A stretch of 45,153 nucleotides of DNA from Bacteroidales bacterium UBA714 (GCA_002298075.1 DBLW01000209.1:1-45153); one strand, 5' to 3'; numbered from the stretch's first letter, positions 30,192 to 39,393 are shown. Notes: generated by a model from the sequence alone, not told the origin. Made by a program: numbers and translations.

Positions 30192-32504
30192 ATGAAAAAG
30201 AAAACGATTTTGTTTGCAGCTGCGGCACTTTCAATCGGTGCCTGCTGCAGTCCGGCAGTTGAACCGGCAATCCCTTCCGACAGCCGGATTGAGAAAAATG
30301 TCGAAAAGATTCTGAGCGGGATGACTCTTGAGGAAAAGGTCGGCCAGATGACACAGATTACTGCGACAGCAATAGCTGACGGCCTGGAGATAACTCCTGC
30401 CGGAGATTCCATTCTCAGGGTGCATAAGGTCGGTTCTGTGCTTAACACACCTGGTGACATAGCGCAGTCTCCCGAAGGATATGAGCAATTCATAAGCGAG
30501 CTTCAGAGGATTTCTCTTGAGACGACAGGAATACCTTGCCTCTACGGACTTGACCATATCCACGGAACCACATACGTTGCCGGCGGAACCCTTTTCCCGC
30601 AGGAAATCAATATAGCGGCTACCTTTAACAGGGAGCATGCCTACAATATGGGAAAGGTTACGGCATATGACAGCCGTGCTGCAAATGTCCCATGGACTTT
30701 CTCTCCTACGATGGATCTTGGACGTAATCCGGCATGGCCGAGAATGTGGGAAAGCTTCGGAGAGGATGTGTATGTGAATGCGCAGATGGCTGTGGCTGAG
30801 ACACATGGTATGCAGGGAGATGACCCTAATCATGTCGGTCCTTATAATATCGCCGCATGTGCCAAGCATTTCATGGGCTACGGAGTTCCTGTGACAGGAC
30901 AGGACCGCACACCTGCGTCAATAGCACCTGCGGAACTGCGTGAAAAGCACTTTGAGCCTTTCCGTGAGTGCCTGCGTTCCGGAGCCTTGTCCCTGATGGT
31001 CAATTCCGCAAGCAACAACGGAATGCCTTTCCATTGCAATGCAGAACTTCTTACAGGATGGGTCAAGGAAGACCTCAACTGGGACGGAATGATTGTAACC
31101 GACTGGGCCGACATCAACAATCTCTATACCCGTGAGAGGGTGGCTTCATCCAAGAAGGAGGCGGTCAAGCTTGCCATCAATGCTGGGATAGACATGGCCA
31201 TGGTGCCTTATGAGTGCCAGTTCGCTATAGACCTCAAGGAACTTGTCGAAGAGGGAGAGGTACCGATGAGCCGCGTAGATGATGCCGTGCGCCGCATCCT
31301 GAGACTGAAATTCCGCTTGGGCCTGTTTGACGTTCCGAATACGCGTCTTGCTGACTATCCTGATTTCGGCTCGCAGAAGCATGCTTCTCTTGCATATGAG
31401 GCTGCCCTTGAGTCTGAGGTGCTTCTCAAGAATAACGGCATTCTTCCGCTCAAGAAGGATGTGAAAATTCTGGTGACTGGCCCGAACGCCAACTCAATGA
31501 GGACCCTGAACGGCGGCTGGTCATATACATGGCAGGGACACGGAGCTTCCATTCCTGCTTTTACTGAAAAATACAATACAATCTATGAGGCTCTTGCAGC
31601 CAAATTCGACAATGTGAGATATGTTCCGGGAGTAGAATACGACCTTCACGGCACGGATTGGAAAACGGACAAGGCTACAGGAATCCGTGAGGCTGTCGCT
31701 GCAGCACGTGCTTCCGAGGTAATAATCGCCTGTATCGGAGAAAATTCATATTGCGAGACTCCGGGCAATGATACTGATCTTAATCTGTCAGCGAACCAGA
31801 AGGCTCTCGTAAAAGCCTTGGCTGAGACCGGACGTCCTCTTGTGCTTGTGCTCAACGGCGGCCGTCCGCGTATCATCAATGACATCGAGCCGCTGGCAAC
31901 TGCAGTAGTGGATGTGATGCTTCCCGGGAATTACGGTGCGGATGCACTGGCGTCGCTTCTTTCAGGTGAAGAGAATTTCAGCGGAAAGCTTCCGTTCACT
32001 TATCCTAAATATACCAACAAGTTCGCCGTATATGACTATAAGCCGTCTGAGAACCAGGGCACTATGGCAGGAGTCTATAATTACAATGCGGTTATGGACG
32101 TTCAGTGGCCTTTCGGACATGGACTCAGCTATACATCGTTCAGTTATTCGGACATGGCTGTATCTGTTGATGAGTTCGGTGCCTCTGATGTGCTGAAAGT
32201 TACGGTTGACGTTACCAATGACGGAAAGGTTGCCGGAAAAGAGAGCGTTCTCCTTTTCTCAAGCGACATGTATGCAAGTTCGACTCCTGATGTGCGCCGT
32301 CTGCGTGCCTTCACGAAGGTTGAACTTGCGCCTGGAGAGACAAGGACAGTTGAACTTGAGGTTCCGGCAAAAGACCTTGCCTTTGTCAACTATGACGGAA
32401 AATGGACTCTTGAGGAGGGTGACTTCATACTTTCTGTCGGTGGGCAAAGCTGCAGTGTCAGATGCCGCGAGACAATCGTTTGGGACACTCCGAATATAAA
32501 ATGA
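30192..32504 (+). CDS. Glycoside hydrolase family 3 lipoprotein (beta-glucosidase type)
   Basis: A 770-residue envelope glycosidase, probably removing terminal beta-linked glucose or a related sugar. The signal peptide ends at LSIGAC, so it is probably a lipoprotein. The GH3 N-terminal barrel starts at MTLEEKVGQMTQ and includes GLDHIHGTTYV, the WTFSPTMDLGRNPAWPRMWE segment, ACAKHFMGYG and the nucleophile Asp304 in VTDWADI. The C-terminal sandwich starts near EVLLKNNGILPL and includes CIGENSYCETPGND, which carries the likely acid/base glutamate region, then PGNYGADALASLLSGEENFSGKLPFTYP. A fibronectin-like domain ends the protein (about 660-770). It sits between HAD and nucleotide-sugar genes rather than in a SusCD locus, which is unusual. 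Confidence 0.95.
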   Translation: MKKKTILFAAAALSIGACCSPAVEPAIPSDSRIEKNVEKILSGMTLEEKVGQMTQITATAIADGLEITPAGDSILRVHKVGSVLNTPGDIAQSPEGYEQFISELQRISLETTGIPCLYGLDHIHGTTYVAGGTLFPQEINIAATFNREHAYNMGKVTAYDSRAANVPWTFSPTMDLGRNPAWPRMWESFGEDVYVNAQMAVAETHGMQGDDPNHVGPYNIAACAKHFMGYGVPVTGQDRTPASIAPAELREKHFEPFRECLRSGALSLMVNSASNNGMPFHCNAELLTGWVKEDLNWDGMIVTDWADINNLYTRERVASSKKEAVKLAINAGIDMAMVPYECQFAIDLKELVEEGEVPMSRVDDAVRRILRLKFRLGLFDVPNTRLADYPDFGSQKHASLAYEAALESEVLLKNNGILPLKKDVKILVTGPNANSMRTLNGGWSYTWQGHGASIPAFTEKYNTIYEALAAKFDNVRYVPGVEYDLHGTDWKTDKATGIREAVAAARASEVIIACIGENSYCETPGNDTDLNLSANQKALVKALAETGRPLVLVLNGGRPRIINDIEPLATAVVDVMLPGNYGADALASLLSGEENFSGKLPFTYPKYTNKFAVYDYKPSENQGTMAGVYNYNAVMDVQWPFGHGLSYTSFSYSDMAVSVDEFGASDVLKVTVDVTNDGKVAGKESVLLFSSDMYASSTPDVRRLRAFTKVELAPGETRTVELEVPAKDLAFVNYDGKWTLEEGDFILSVGGQSCSVRCRETIVWDTPNIK

Positions 32505-32533
32505 CGCCTTAGGGCGCCGCAAAAAAATACGAT

Positions 32534-33772
32534 ATGAAAATAGCGGTAGCGGGAACAGGATACGTGGGGTTGTCTATGGCAACCCTGCTTTCACGCAAGC
32601 ATAGTGTGACTGCGGTGGACATAATACCGGAGAAGGTAGCTATGATAAATTCACGGCAGTCTCCGGTGCAGGATGACTATATAGAGGATTATTTTGTAAC
32701 AGAGGAACTTGACCTTACCGCGACCCTTGATGCTGAGCAGGCATACAGGGGCGCGGAACTGGTTATTATTGCAGCTCCGACCAATTATGACCCGAAGAAG
32801 AATTTTTTCGACACTTCGGCTGTGGAGGATGTGATTGAGACCGTGATGCGGGTCAATCCGTCGGCTTTTATGGTCATCAAATCTACTGTCCCTGTCGGAT
32901 TTACGGAATCAGTGCGTGCCAAGACCGGAAGCAGGAGGATATTGTTCAGTCCGGAGTTCCTGCGCGAGTCCAAGGCCCTGTATGACAATCTCTATCCGAG
33001 CCGCATAATCGTAGGTACTGACTTGTCGGACCCGATGCTCATTGAGGCAGCTGAAGGTTTTGCGGCATTGCTGAAGGAGGGAGCCCTCAAAAAGGAAGTC
33101 GATATTCTGCTGATGGGATTTACAGAGGCTGAGGCCGTCAAACTGTTCGCCAATACGTATCTTGCCTTGCGTGTGAGCTATTTCAATGAGCTTGACACAT
33201 ATGCGGAGATGAAAGGGCTTGACACTCAGAAAATAATTGAGGGTGTATGCCTTGACCCGCGCATCGGCTCACATTACAACAATCCGTCATTCGGCTACGG
33301 TGGCTATTGTCTTCCTAAGGACACGAAACAGCTTCTGGCCAATTATGATGATGTTCCGCAGAACCTTGTCCGTGCGATTGTGGAGAGCAACCGCACGAGG
33401 AAAGACTATATTGCGGACAGGGTGCTGCAGCTTGCCGGGTATTATTCTTACAGCGAAGGTCCGGATTACAGCTCCGAACTTGAGAGGCCTTGTACAATCG
33501 GGGTTTACCGTCTTACCATGAAGAGCAATTCCGACAATTTCCGCCAGAGTTCCATTCAGGGGGTAATGAAGCGCATCAAGGCCAAGGGCGCAAGGGTCGT
33601 TGTATATGAACCTGCGTTGGAAGACGGCACTACTTTCTTCGGCAGCCCTGTCATAAATGATCTTGGAAAATTCAAGAGCATGTGTGATGTCATCATTGCT
33701 AACCGCTATGACATGGTTCTTGATGATGTGAGGGACAAGGTGTATACAAGGGATATTTTCAAGAGGGACTGA
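32534..33772 (+). CDS. ugd: UDP-glucose 6-dehydrogenase family (nucleotide-sugar dehydrogenase)
   Basis: Oxidises UDP-glucose (or GDP-mannose) to the uronic acid with NAD for polysaccharide synthesis. The 412-residue protein has the Rossmann motif AGTGYVGLSMATLL at the N-terminus, the VIKSTVPVGFT segment near residue 120, FSPEFLRESKAL near 145, the helical KLFANTYLALRVSYFNELD near 205 and the catalytic Cys259 in GYGGYCLPKDTKQL. The shorter bacterial length and the C-terminal IGVYRLTMKSNSDNFRQSS region fit UDP-glucose dehydrogenases. GDP-mannose as substrate cannot be excluded because the next gene makes GDP-mannose; it overlaps that gene by one base (TGATG). Confidence 0.92.
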   Translation: MKIAVAGTGYVGLSMATLLSRKHSVTAVDIIPEKVAMINSRQSPVQDDYIEDYFVTEELDLTATLDAEQAYRGAELVIIAAPTNYDPKKNFFDTSAVEDVIETVMRVNPSAFMVIKSTVPVGFTESVRAKTGSRRILFSPEFLRESKALYDNLYPSRIIVGTDLSDPMLIEAAEGFAALLKEGALKKEVDILLMGFTEAEAVKLFANTYLALRVSYFNELDTYAEMKGLDTQKIIEGVCLDPRIGSHYNNPSFGYGGYCLPKDTKQLLANYDDVPQNLVRAIVESNRTRKDYIADRVLQLAGYYSYSEGPDYSSELERPCTIGVYRLTMKSNSDNFRQSSIQGVMKRIKAKGARVVVYEPALEDGTTFFGSPVINDLGKFKSMCDVIIANRYDMVLDDVRDKVYTRDIFKRD

Positions 33773-34827
33773 TGATTATGGATACGCATATCGTGATTAT
33801 GGCAGGAGGAATCGGCAGCCGGTTCTGGCCAATGAGCACTTCGGATGTCCCTAAGCAGTTCGTGGATATTATGGGAGTCGGAAAATCCCTTCTGCAGATG
33901 ACTGTGGAACGTTTTTCCGGAGTATGTCCGATAGATAACTTCTGGATCGTGACGGGGGAGAGGTATGTGCAACTTGTAAAGGAACAGCTTCCACAGCTGC
34001 CTGCTGACCATATTCTTGCGGAGCCGGCGCCCAGGAATACGGCGCCTTGCATTGCATATGCATGCTGGAAGATAAAGATGCATCATCCTTCCGCAAATAT
34101 TGTCGTGACTCCGTCGGACGCGCTTGTGCTGGAGCCGCAGGAGTTCCGCCGTGTCATAAATGAGGCCTTGGATTTTACTGTCTCTGGTCAAAGGATAGTC
34201 ACCATCGGAATAAAGCCCTCACGTCCTGAGACCGGATACGGATATATCGAGACAGGTGACGCGGTAAGCGGGACTGGTGCCGTGCATGGAGTGAAATCTT
34301 TCCGTGAGAAGCCGTGCAGGGAGGTTGCCGAGCAGTATCTGAGTGCGGGAGGATATCTGTGGAATGCCGGCATATTCGTCTGGAATGTGGAAACCATAGT
34401 TGATTCCATACGCAGATATGCGCCGTCAATAGCTTCCGTAATGGATGAGATGTCCAAGTCTTTTTATACGGATTCCGAGCATGATGCTGTGGAGAGGCTC
34501 TTCCCTACATGTGAGAAGATATCAATAGATTATGCCGTGATGGAGAAAGCCGGAAACTGCATTTATACGATTCCTGCTGATTTCGGCTGGAGTGATCTTG
34601 GCACATGGGGCTCTTTGCGCACATTGATGAACCGTGATCAATTCGGAAATGCGGTTGTCGGCAAGGATGTGCGCTTGTTCGGATGCAAAGGGTGCATAGT
34701 GCATGCTCCTGAGGAGACAACAGTGATAGTGCAGGGAATGGAGGACTGTATTGTAGCCGAGCATGAGGGCCGGCTTCTGGTTTGCCGTCTTGACCATGAG
34801 CAGAGTATAACTGATTATATCAAATAG
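33772..34827 (+). CDS. manC: Mannose-1-phosphate guanylyltransferase
   Basis: Makes GDP-mannose from mannose-1-phosphate and GTP. The 351-residue protein has only the nucleotidyltransferase domain, without the phosphomannose isomerase domain of longer ManC proteins. Motifs are the pyrophosphorylase loop MAGGIGSRFWPMS at residues 9-21, VTPSDALV near 110, GIKPSRPETGYGYIETG near 145, FREKPC near 178, YLWNAGIFVWN near 195 and IPADFGWSDLGTWGSL near 270. The ATG overlaps the ugd stop by one base. Its product feeds surface polysaccharide, glycoprotein or GDP-fucose synthesis. Confidence 0.94.
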   Translation: MIMDTHIVIMAGGIGSRFWPMSTSDVPKQFVDIMGVGKSLLQMTVERFSGVCPIDNFWIVTGERYVQLVKEQLPQLPADHILAEPAPRNTAPCIAYACWKIKMHHPSANIVVTPSDALVLEPQEFRRVINEALDFTVSGQRIVTIGIKPSRPETGYGYIETGDAVSGTGAVHGVKSFREKPCREVAEQYLSAGGYLWNAGIFVWNVETIVDSIRRYAPSIASVMDEMSKSFYTDSEHDAVERLFPTCEKISIDYAVMEKAGNCIYTIPADFGWSDLGTWGSLRTLMNRDQFGNAVVGKDVRLFGCKGCIVHAPEETTVIVQGMEDCIVAEHEGRLLVCRLDHEQSITDYIK

Positions 34828-34828
34828 C

Positions 34829-34984
34829 ATGGCAGACAATTATCTTGAAAACAAATACCAGGCTCTGCAGGAGCGCAAGGCCAAGGAACAGAAAGCACGT
34901 CAGGCGGCCTGGAAGAAGCGTATGGACGCTTACCGCAAAAAGCTTCAGGAACAGGCCGAAGACAAGCCTGAGCAGACAAAATAA
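34829..34984 (+). CDS. Small charged hypothetical protein, 51 aa
   Basis: A short gene starting one base after the manC stop codon (TAGCATG). The product is 51 residues: MADNYLENKYQALQERKAKE is followed by more basic and acidic residues, ending KPEQTK. It is one continuous amphipathic, helix-prone segment with no signal peptide or membrane part, and is probably coiled-coil or RNA/protein-binding. I do not recognise a named family. A start of the form MADNYLE is familiar to me from small Bacteroidota proteins, but I cannot verify that. Tight coupling to manC and a terminator directly behind it support a real gene. Confidence 0.7.
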   Translation: MADNYLENKYQALQERKAKEQKARQAAWKKRMDAYRKKLQEQAEDKPEQTK

Positions 34985-35023
34985 ATCGGGCTGGTCACTC
35001 AGTGGCCAGCCCGATATTGTTTT
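34985..35023. terminator. Terminator shared by the manC operon (+) and pckA (-)
   Basis: ATCGGGCTGG (34985-34994, first A at 34985) pairs with CCAGCCCGAT (35006-35015), followed on the plus strand by TATTGTTTT. On the minus strand the same stem is followed by TTTATTTTG, so it can stop transcription from both sides. A small palindrome (35024-35038) lies on the pckA side. Confidence 0.85.
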
Positions 35024-35047
35024 ACGGAAATTCCGTATTTCGTCCGA

Positions 35048-36655
35048 TTAGAGCTTAGGACCTGCAGCTACGAGAGCCTTGCCGAGGTCGTTTCCGGTGA
35101 ACTTGGTGAAGTTCTTGATGAAACGTCCTGCGAGATCCTTTGCTTTCTCCTCCCACTCGCAAGCGCACTTGTATGTGTCGCGTGGGTCGAGGATGTTAGG
35201 GTCAACTCCAGGAAGCTCTGTAGGCACTTCGAAATCGAAGTAAGGGATCTTCTTGGTTGGAGCCTTCTCGATTGAGCCGTCGAGGATAGCGTCAATGATT
35301 CCGCGTGTGTCACGGATTGAGATACGCTTTCCTGTTCCGTTCCATCCTGTGTTTACGAGATATGCCTTTGCGCCTGTTGCCTCCATTCTCTTTACGAGCT
35401 CCTCGCCGTATTTTGTCGGATGGAGTGAAAGGAAGGCAGCACCGAAGCAAGCTGAGAATGTAGGAGTAGGCTCAGTGATTCCGCGCTCAGTACCTGCGAG
35501 CTTTGCAGTAAATCCTGAAAGGAAGTAGTACTGTGTCTGCTCAGGGGTGAGGATAGAAACCGGAGGAAGAACTCCGAATGCGTCAGCTGAAAGGAAGATA
35601 ACCTGCTTTGCGTGAGGACCCTTTGAAACTGGCTTTACGATGTTCTCGATGTGGTTGATAGGGTAAGAGACACGGGTGTTTTCAGTAACGCTCTTGTCAG
35701 CGAAGTCAATCTTGCCGTTTGCGTCAACAGTCACGTTCTCAAGAAGAGCGTCCCTTCTGATTGCGTTGTAGATATCTGGCTCGCTCTCTTTGTCAAGGTT
35801 GATTACCTTTGCATAGCAGCCACCCTCATAGTTGAAGACTCCGTTGTCATCCCAGCCGTGCTCATCATCACCGATGAGGAGACGCTTAGGGTCAGTTGAA
35901 AGGGTGGTCTTACCTGTTCCTGAGAGGCCGAAGAAGATTGCTGAGCTCTTGCCCTCCTTGTCAGTGTTTGCTGAACAGTGCATAGATGCGATTCCACGGA
36001 GAGGGTTGAGGTAGTTCATGATAGAGAACATTCCCTTCTTCATCTCACCGCCGTACCAAGTGTTGAGGATAACCTGCTCGTTTGTCTTGAGGTTGAAGAC
36101 AGTAGCGGTCTCGGAGTTGAGTCCGAGCTCCTTGTAGTTATCAACTTTTGCCTTTGAAGCGTTGAATACAACGAAATCAGGCTCACCGTATGCTGCAAGC
36201 TCTTCTGCAGTAGGACGGATGAACATGTTCGTAACGAAATGTGCCTGCCAAGCTACCTCAACGATGAAACGCACTTTGAGACGTGTAGCAGGGTTTGCGC
36301 CGCAGAATGTATCTACAACGAAAAGCCTCTTTCCTGAAAGTTCTTTTACTGCTTTTGCCTTGAGGTCAGCCCATGCCTCTTCAGAGCAAGGCTTGTTGTC
36401 GTTCTTATACTCCTCTGAAGTCCACCATACGGTGTTCTCGCTGGCTTCGTTCTTTACGAAAAATTTATCTTTAGGAGAACGTCCGGTGTAGATTCCGGTC
36501 ATTACGTTAACTGCATTGAGTTCGGTAAGCTGGCCTTTCTCGTAGCCTTCAAGACTGTCTTTGGTCTCTTCTGCGAACAGAACCTCGTAAGACGGGTTGT
36601 GGATGATTTCTTTTACATCCTGAATGCCGTACTTGGTCAAATCAATATTACTCAT
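35048..36655 (-). CDS. pckA: Phosphoenolpyruvate carboxykinase (ATP)
   Basis: Interconverts oxaloacetate plus ATP and PEP plus CO2 plus ADP. In Bacteroidota it commonly runs in the carboxylating direction to make oxaloacetate during fermentation to succinate; the direction here is inference. The 535-residue length fits the ATP-dependent class. Motifs are YTGRSPKDKF (56-65), the WYGGEMKKGMFSIMNY metal/substrate segment (200-215), the kinase loop GLSGTGKTTLS (243-253, Lys249), GDDEHGWDD (262-270) and the ATP/adenine segment NTGWNGTGKRISIRDTRG. The gene has its own promoter and shares a terminator region with the manC operon. Confidence 0.98.
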   Translation of the reverse strand: MSNIDLTKYGIQDVKEIIHNPSYEVLFAEETKDSLEGYEKGQLTELNAVNVMTGIYTGRSPKDKFFVKNEASENTVWWTSEEYKNDNKPCSEEAWADLKAKAVKELSGKRLFVVDTFCGANPATRLKVRFIVEVAWQAHFVTNMFIRPTAEELAAYGEPDFVVFNASKAKVDNYKELGLNSETATVFNLKTNEQVILNTWYGGEMKKGMFSIMNYLNPLRGIASMHCSANTDKEGKSSAIFFGLSGTGKTTLSTDPKRLLIGDDEHGWDDNGVFNYEGGCYAKVINLDKESEPDIYNAIRRDALLENVTVDANGKIDFADKSVTENTRVSYPINHIENIVKPVSKGPHAKQVIFLSADAFGVLPPVSILTPEQTQYYFLSGFTAKLAGTERGITEPTPTFSACFGAAFLSLHPTKYGEELVKRMEATGAKAYLVNTGWNGTGKRISIRDTRGIIDAILDGSIEKAPTKKIPYFDFEVPTELPGVDPNILDPRDTYKCACEWEEKAKDLAGRFIKNFTKFTGNDLGKALVAAGPKL

Positions 36656-36748
36656 AACTTCTTTAAAATATTAAGGTTTAACTCATTATCATTCAGTCTC
36701 CAAGTCCTGCGGATATGCATCTTGCGCTTGTCCGCAGTCTCAGCGGTG

Positions 36749-36756
36749 CAAAAATA
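36749..36756 (-). promoter_or_regulatory. -7 box for pckA
   Basis: The minus strand reads TATTTTTG (TAnnTTTG), leaving a leader of about 90 bases before the pckA ATG at 36655. It lies 45 bp from the divergent recQ -7 box. Confidence 0.65.
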
Positions 36757-36800
36757 AACTTTTTTTACGATTCGGCAAACTTCGCAGCGAATAATTTTGC

Positions 36801-36808
36801 TACATTTG
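36801..36808 (+). promoter_or_regulatory. -7 box for recQ
   Basis: TACATTTG matches TAnnTTTG, 27 bp before the recQ ATG at 36835. It lies inside a longer in-frame extension, which argues against starts upstream. Confidence 0.65.
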
Positions 36809-36834
36809 TCCTCCTTTTGACAAGGTTTGTGTTT

Positions 36835-38751
36835 ATGGAAAAAGAATGCGCATTGTCACCTCTTGATGTCCTCCGTGAGTATTGGGGCCACGACTCTTTC
36901 CGTCCGAAGCAGCTGGAGATAATCAGTTCTGCATTGGACGGTCTTGACGTGCTTGCCATTCTGCCTACAGGTGGCGGAAAATCAGTATGCTTCCAGGTAC
37001 CTGCACTCATGAAGGACGGTTTGGCAATAGTCGTCACGCCTCTTGTCGCGCTGATGAAAGACCAGGTCCAGAATCTGAACAGCCGCGGTATAAAGGCATT
37101 GTGCGTGAATGCCGGAATGGGGCGCCGTGAGGTTGACCTTGCGCTGAATAATGCGGCCTATGGTGACTTCAAGTTCCTGTATGTCTCTCCGGAGCGTCTC
37201 GGTACCAGACTTTTCCTGCAATATGTGCAGGAAATGAATGTCAGCTATATAGTTGTGGATGAGGCGCATTGCATCTCTCAGTGGGGCTATGATTTCAGGC
37301 CGGACTATCTTTGCATAGGGAAACTTCGTGAACTGGTTGACGCTACTGTCATAGCGCTCACGGCTACAGCAACTCCGGAAGTGGCGGAAGATATAATGTA
37401 CCGTCTTGGGTTCAGGGAAAGGAATCTTGTCAAAAGCGGATTTGAACGCCCGAACCTTTCTTATCTTGTGCGGAAGTGCGAAGATAAGCTCGGGCAGCTG
37501 CTTGCTGTGTGCTCTTCTGTAGCCGGAACCGGAATCGTCTATGTGCGCAGCCGCAAGAAAACAGAGGAACTTGCTTCATATCTTTCCGCAAACGGGATTT
37601 CCTCGTCTTTCTATCATGCCGGACTGGGGGTCCAGTCACGTTCGGACCGCCAGGCAAGGTGGAAGAATGGACAGATACGGGTGATGGTATGCACCAATGC
37701 CTTCGGAATGGGAATTGACAAGCCTGATGTGCGTTTCGTCATTCATTTTGATGTCCCGGACAGCCCGGAGGCATATTTCCAGGAAGCAGGAAGGGGAGGA
37801 CGTGACGGCAAGCGCAGTTTCGCTGTGCTGCTGTGGAACTCTTCGGACATAAGGAGGCTGCGTCAGATTGCCACGGTCTCATTTCCTCCGCTTGACTATG
37901 TGGAGGACATATATCATAAGGTGCATGTTTTTTTTGAAGTTCCTTATGACTCGGGTGCGGGACGCCAGCTCAAGTTTGACTTGGAAGAATTCTGCAGGCA
38001 TTTCCGTCTTCAGCGCTCATCTGCATATTATGCAATCATATATATAGAGAGGACCGGACACTGGACTCTTTCGGAGGATGTTGACATTGATACGAAGGTG
38101 CAGATACGGGTGGACAGGAATGAACTTTATGATATTGACTTTCCTGACCCGAGGATGTCGCAGTTGCTTGAGATTCTCATGCGCAAATACACCGGTCTGT
38201 TCTCCTGGCCCGTACCTATAGATGAAGACTATGTGTCAGGACTGCTCGGGGTGCCTGTCGGAACCCTTAGGCAGCTCCTGTACGGCCTTTCCCTTGAACA
38301 TGTTATAAAATATATCCCGTGCGACAGGGCGACCGTGCTGTATCTTCATCATGACCGCCTGCGCCCTAAGAATGTGAATCTTGAGCCAGACCGCTATGCT
38401 CAGCTCAAGGACGCTTTCATGACAAGAATGGAGGAAATGGTTCGCTATGTGCAGGAAGAGGATGTTTGCAGAAGCTCATATCTTCTTGAATATTTCGGAC
38501 AGAAAGATTCCGTGGATTGCGGCACATGCGACATTTGCCGTGCTGCGAAGAAGGCCTCTCTTGTGTCTTCCGGTCCTCAAGAAAACGAAGAAAGTGTCTC
38601 CAAAGCCATCAGAGACTATGTTTCATCAAGGGAAGACCGTTATGACCTGGAAGAAATCGCCCTCCTTTTCCCTTCTGACCATGACGGAAACTGGCAGAAA
38701 ATCCTGCGGAATCTTATAAACGACGGCTCCGTGCCTCCTCCTCAAGACTGA
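36835..38751 (+). CDS. recQ: ATP-dependent DNA helicase RecQ
   Basis: A 3'-5' DNA helicase for recombination and repair. I start it at the ATG at 36835 (638 residues, MEKECALSPLDVLREYWG), not at the in-frame ATG at 36715, because the -7 box lies between them. Superfamily 2 motifs are visible: FRPKQLEII (motif 0, 22-30), Walker A PTGGGKS with Lys49, DEAHCISQWGYDFRPDY (142-158), ALTATAT, then in the second RecA domain YVRSRKKTEEL, GIDKPDVRFVIH and the QEAGRGGRDGK arginine-finger motif. The RQC zinc site includes Cys residues in SVDCGTCDIC near the C-terminal quarter. A short winged-helix-like tail follows; I see no clear HRDC domain. Confidence 0.96.
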   Translation: MEKECALSPLDVLREYWGHDSFRPKQLEIISSALDGLDVLAILPTGGGKSVCFQVPALMKDGLAIVVTPLVALMKDQVQNLNSRGIKALCVNAGMGRREVDLALNNAAYGDFKFLYVSPERLGTRLFLQYVQEMNVSYIVVDEAHCISQWGYDFRPDYLCIGKLRELVDATVIALTATATPEVAEDIMYRLGFRERNLVKSGFERPNLSYLVRKCEDKLGQLLAVCSSVAGTGIVYVRSRKKTEELASYLSANGISSSFYHAGLGVQSRSDRQARWKNGQIRVMVCTNAFGMGIDKPDVRFVIHFDVPDSPEAYFQEAGRGGRDGKRSFAVLLWNSSDIRRLRQIATVSFPPLDYVEDIYHKVHVFFEVPYDSGAGRQLKFDLEEFCRHFRLQRSSAYYAIIYIERTGHWTLSEDVDIDTKVQIRVDRNELYDIDFPDPRMSQLLEILMRKYTGLFSWPVPIDEDYVSGLLGVPVGTLRQLLYGLSLEHVIKYIPCDRATVLYLHHDRLRPKNVNLEPDRYAQLKDAFMTRMEEMVRYVQEEDVCRSSYLLEYFGQKDSVDCGTCDICRAAKKASLVSSGPQENEESVSKAIRDYVSSREDRYDLEEIALLFPSDHDGNWQKILRNLINDGSVPPPQD

Positions 38752-38785
38752 CCTTAAGTGCCGGGAAGCGTCCCGTATGGCCGAT

Positions 38786-39325
38786 TCAGACAATTTCAAT
38801 CCATTCCACTTCACCGCCCCATATCTCAAGAAAGCGGAGCAGGCCGTCCCGGTGCACAACTACGCTTGACGTGTTTTCACACGGATGGAAACTGAGCTTT
38901 TCCGCCTGGAGCAGGTCTTTGTCGAGATAATACTTGACCCTGTGACCGTTAGGAAAAAGCTCTTTCGGATTTGCGGAAGGTATGTATATGTCATTGATCA
39001 GACCGAATGCGGAAACTGATCCGGGGTGCAGGCCGAGGCATCTGACCATTCTTTCTTCTGAGGCAAATGAGAGTTTGCCCTCATGTATCATCTGCTCCAG
39101 TTTGTGGCACTCCATGCTGACGAGATAGTGCCTGTTTCCCTTATGATTGCGGAAAAACAGGTTCTTGCAGTGCGTGCAATCCAGATTTTTCCAGTATTTC
39201 AGGCCTTCTTCTATAGTAAACAATGGAGGATGTGTATGAAGTTCATACGGGATGTCGTGTCCCTCAAGGAAGTCGAGCACTTTCTTTCTCAGCTCCATGC
39301 GTTGCCTGTTAGATATTTCTGACAT
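38786..39325 (-). CDS. ProX/PrdX-type YbaK-domain tRNA editing protein
   Basis: A free-standing trans-editing deacylase related to the INS domain of prolyl-tRNA synthetase. Relatives hydrolyse mischarged tRNA-Pro such as Ala-tRNA-Pro. The 179-residue protein shows the family pattern: YELHTHPPLFTIEE near residue 30, the DCTHCKNLFFRNHKGNRHYLV segment (50-70), LGLHPGSVSAFGLIND near 97 and the C-terminal FHPCENTSSVVV. It converges on recQ with a 34-bp gap. No promoter was found in the short gap behind the ppdK terminator, so read-through or an unrecognised promoter must drive it. Confidence 0.88.
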   Translation of the reverse strand: MSEISNRQRMELRKKVLDFLEGHDIPYELHTHPPLFTIEEGLKYWKNLDCTHCKNLFFRNHKGNRHYLVSMECHKLEQMIHEGKLSFASEERMVRCLGLHPGSVSAFGLINDIYIPSANPKELFPNGHRVKYYLDKDLLQAEKLSFHPCENTSSVVVHRDGLLRFLEIWGGEVEWIEIV

Positions 39326-39350
39326 GGTGAAATTGGAATAATATTGAAAA

Positions 39351-39393
39351 TTCAGGCTATAGCAGCCGTTGGATAAGCATGCTATAGCCTGAA
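39351..39393 (-). terminator. Terminator after ppdK
   Basis: A perfect 14-bp stem pairs 39351-39364 with 39380-39393 around a 15-base loop. The minus strand continues TTTTCAATATT. It begins 19 bp after the ppdK stop. Confidence 0.88.

Noticed and set aside
36715..36834. Upstream in-frame extension of recQ
   Set aside because: The -7 box at 36801-36808 lies inside it, and RecQ homologues start close to the ATG at 36835.
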